A stretch of DNA of 64,000 nt from the NCBI GenBank assembly GCA_039889035.1, contig JBDQQY010000008.1:272262-336261 (forward strand). The letters run 5' to 3'. A program made the translations under genes and the position numbers. The notes beneath the pieces were generated by a model. That model was not told where the DNA came from, did not search any database, and saw nothing but the letters and a program-made list of their open reading frames with translations. Numbering within the stretch: the stretch's first letter is position 1; the number at the start of each line of letters is the position of its first letter. Shown in pieces: positions 63,032-64,000 of this stretch. This DNA is from Plantactinospora sp039889035. GTDB lineage: Bacteria; Actinomycetota; Actinomycetes; Mycobacteriales; Micromonosporaceae.

Positions 63032-63766
63032 ATGCCTCGCACCGCGATCTTTACTGGTGGCGGCAGTGGATTGGGGCGTGAGATCGCGCTCGGTTTGGCT
63101 CGCGCCGGTTACGGCATCGTCGTCGCCGACCTCGATGAGCCAGCCGCGCAGGCGTGTGCGAGCTTGATCGAGGAGCGTGGAATGCCGGCTCGAGGGTTGT
63201 GCGTCGACGTCCGCAGGCATGACGACTTGATCCTTGTCGTGGCGGCCGCGCAGGACCTCGGCGGTCCTCATGTGCTTGTCGACAATGCCGGCGGCTGGAC
63301 CCCGCAGCGACAGTATCCGCAGGCGCAGGCCGAGGAGTGGGCCGCGACGATCAACCTCAACCTCATCGCCCCGATGCTGGTCAGTCAGCTCGTTCTCGAC
63401 CCGATGAGGCAACAAGGTGGCGGCGCCATCATCAACATCGCATCCAGCGGTGGCATCGGTTTCGACTCCTACGGTTCGCCCGAATACGGGGCGGCCAAGG
63501 CTGGTCTGATTCGGTTCACCGCCAGTCTGGCCAGCTTGGCGAGCAGCCACGGGGTCCGAATGATGTGCGTGGCGCCGGACTGGATCGGGCTGAGCCGGGC
63601 CCGAGCGCAATGGGAGCGCATGAATGCCGACGAGCGGGCAGCATCTCGGCCGTTGATTCCTCCGGCCGACGTTGTCGCGGTCGTTCTGGATCTCGTCCGA
63701 GCGGGAGCCGGTGGAACCGTGGTGGAGATGTGGGGAGGCGCTCAGCCAATCGTGCATGCGCCGTAG
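63032..63766 (+). CDS. Short-chain dehydrogenase/reductase (SDR)
   Basis: The 244-residue enzyme has the classical SDR motifs: TGGGSGLG nucleotide loop (residues 8-15), VDVRRHDD (acidic), NAG (VLVDNAGG), INIASSGG with catalytic Ser, and YGAAK Tyr/Lys. NAD(P)(H)-dependent oxidoreductase; substrate unknown. Lone plus-strand gene followed after 14 bases by a repeat copy. Confidence 0.93.
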   Translation: MPRTAIFTGGGSGLGREIALGLARAGYGIVVADLDEPAAQACASLIEERGMPARGLCVDVRRHDDLILVVAAAQDLGGPHVLVDNAGGWTPQRQYPQAQAEEWAATINLNLIAPMLVSQLVLDPMRQQGGGAIINIASSGGIGFDSYGSPEYGAAKAGLIRFTASLASLASSHGVRMMCVAPDWIGLSRARAQWERMNADERAASRPLIPPADVVAVVLDLVRAGAGGTVVEMWGGAQPIVHAP

Positions 63767-63780
63767 GGCCCGCGCCGGGG

Positions 63781-63852
63781 CATCCGCACATCGGCAGCTG
63801 CGGACGTCGGCCGCCCTGGAGGCCGCCCATGGAGCGTGACGGCTGCGGCTGA
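63781..63852 (+). repeat. Dispersed 70-bp repeat, copy 8
   Basis: Contains CACATCGGCAGCTGCGGACG, then GAGGCCGCCCATGGAGCGTG then ACGGCTGCGGCTGATGG. This is the cleanest copy. It begins 15 bases after the SDR stop. Confidence 0.65.
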
Positions 63853-64000
63853 TGGTGGCATGAGTAGCCCTGTGTCATCCATGAAGGAGCGGGGCCGGTC
63901 AAGTGGGGCCGTTTGTGCCTTTCGTTCCGTGATTTTGCCTTCCTGTGGGCAGGCGGGAGTGCCGCAGCGTAGCCGCGGTCCGGTGGTGGAGATGTGTGGT

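Overview
The window is high-GC, densely packed DNA with strong third-position GC bias, GTG/TTG starts, Tat-type secretion signals and a likely leaderless promoter at argG. The gene families (DUF3159, PucR, SigC-like ECF sigma factor, FCD regulators, AA10 LPMO, DUF3618) point to a soil actinomycete, most likely Micromonosporaceae. The genus cannot be fixed from sequence reading alone. I saw no rRNA, tRNA or CRISPR array.

Layout. 0-16.4 kb is a mixed region with a secretome flavour: a half-length MFS protein, a tyrosine phosphatase, a chitin/cellulose-type LPMO, a PucR regulator beside two tandem paralogous secreted proteins of unknown function, a 999-residue four-module secreted protein (PA14, propeller, CBM, 3-keto-disaccharide-hydrolase-like), a TetR/DUF3159 pair, a HAD protein, a YihY/DUF3618 pair, a secreted GH5 glycosidase and a SecD-P1-like membrane protein. 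16.4-30.2 kb is a coherent sialoglycan-utilisation locus: two FCD-type GntR regulators, a SatABCD/SiaEFGI-like four-gene ABC importer with a fused permease-ATPase subunit, two N-acetylneuraminate-lyase/dihydrodipicolinate-synthase family aldolases, a GH42 beta-galactosidase and a secreted GH33 sialidase with a LamG-like domain. Four promoters in this locus carry a related GGATGT-core element, so the locus is probably one regulon: sialidase releases sialic acid outside, the importer takes it up, the aldolase cleaves it, and the galactosidase trims the exposed galactose.

30.2-36 kb holds a small protein, a truncated serine hydrolase overlapping a MerR regulator, argG with a probable leaderless promoter and ArgR-like palindrome, and a secreted carboxylesterase. 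36-44 kb is a long minus-strand copper/redox cluster: DJ-1/PfpI protein, PepSY membrane protein, an 82-codon bridging ORF, SigC-like sigma factor, PCuAC chaperone, Dyp-type peroxidase, CopC and a CopD-CtaG fusion. The last four genes are joined by 4-bp overlaps.

44-64 kb looks like an accessory island: small stand-alone enzymes and regulators (STAS, SRPBCC, two DinB, VOC, TetR/methyltransferase, two-component system, MarR/VOC, methyltransferase, phosphotransferase, SDR), an IS110 transposase fragment, a doubly frameshifted tyrosine recombinase, other frameshifted ORFs, an in-frame hexanucleotide microsatellite, and a dispersed family of roughly 70-bp repeats that mostly sit just downstream of plus-strand genes. 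That repeat family and the shared operator of the sialic-acid locus are the two observations I would follow up first.
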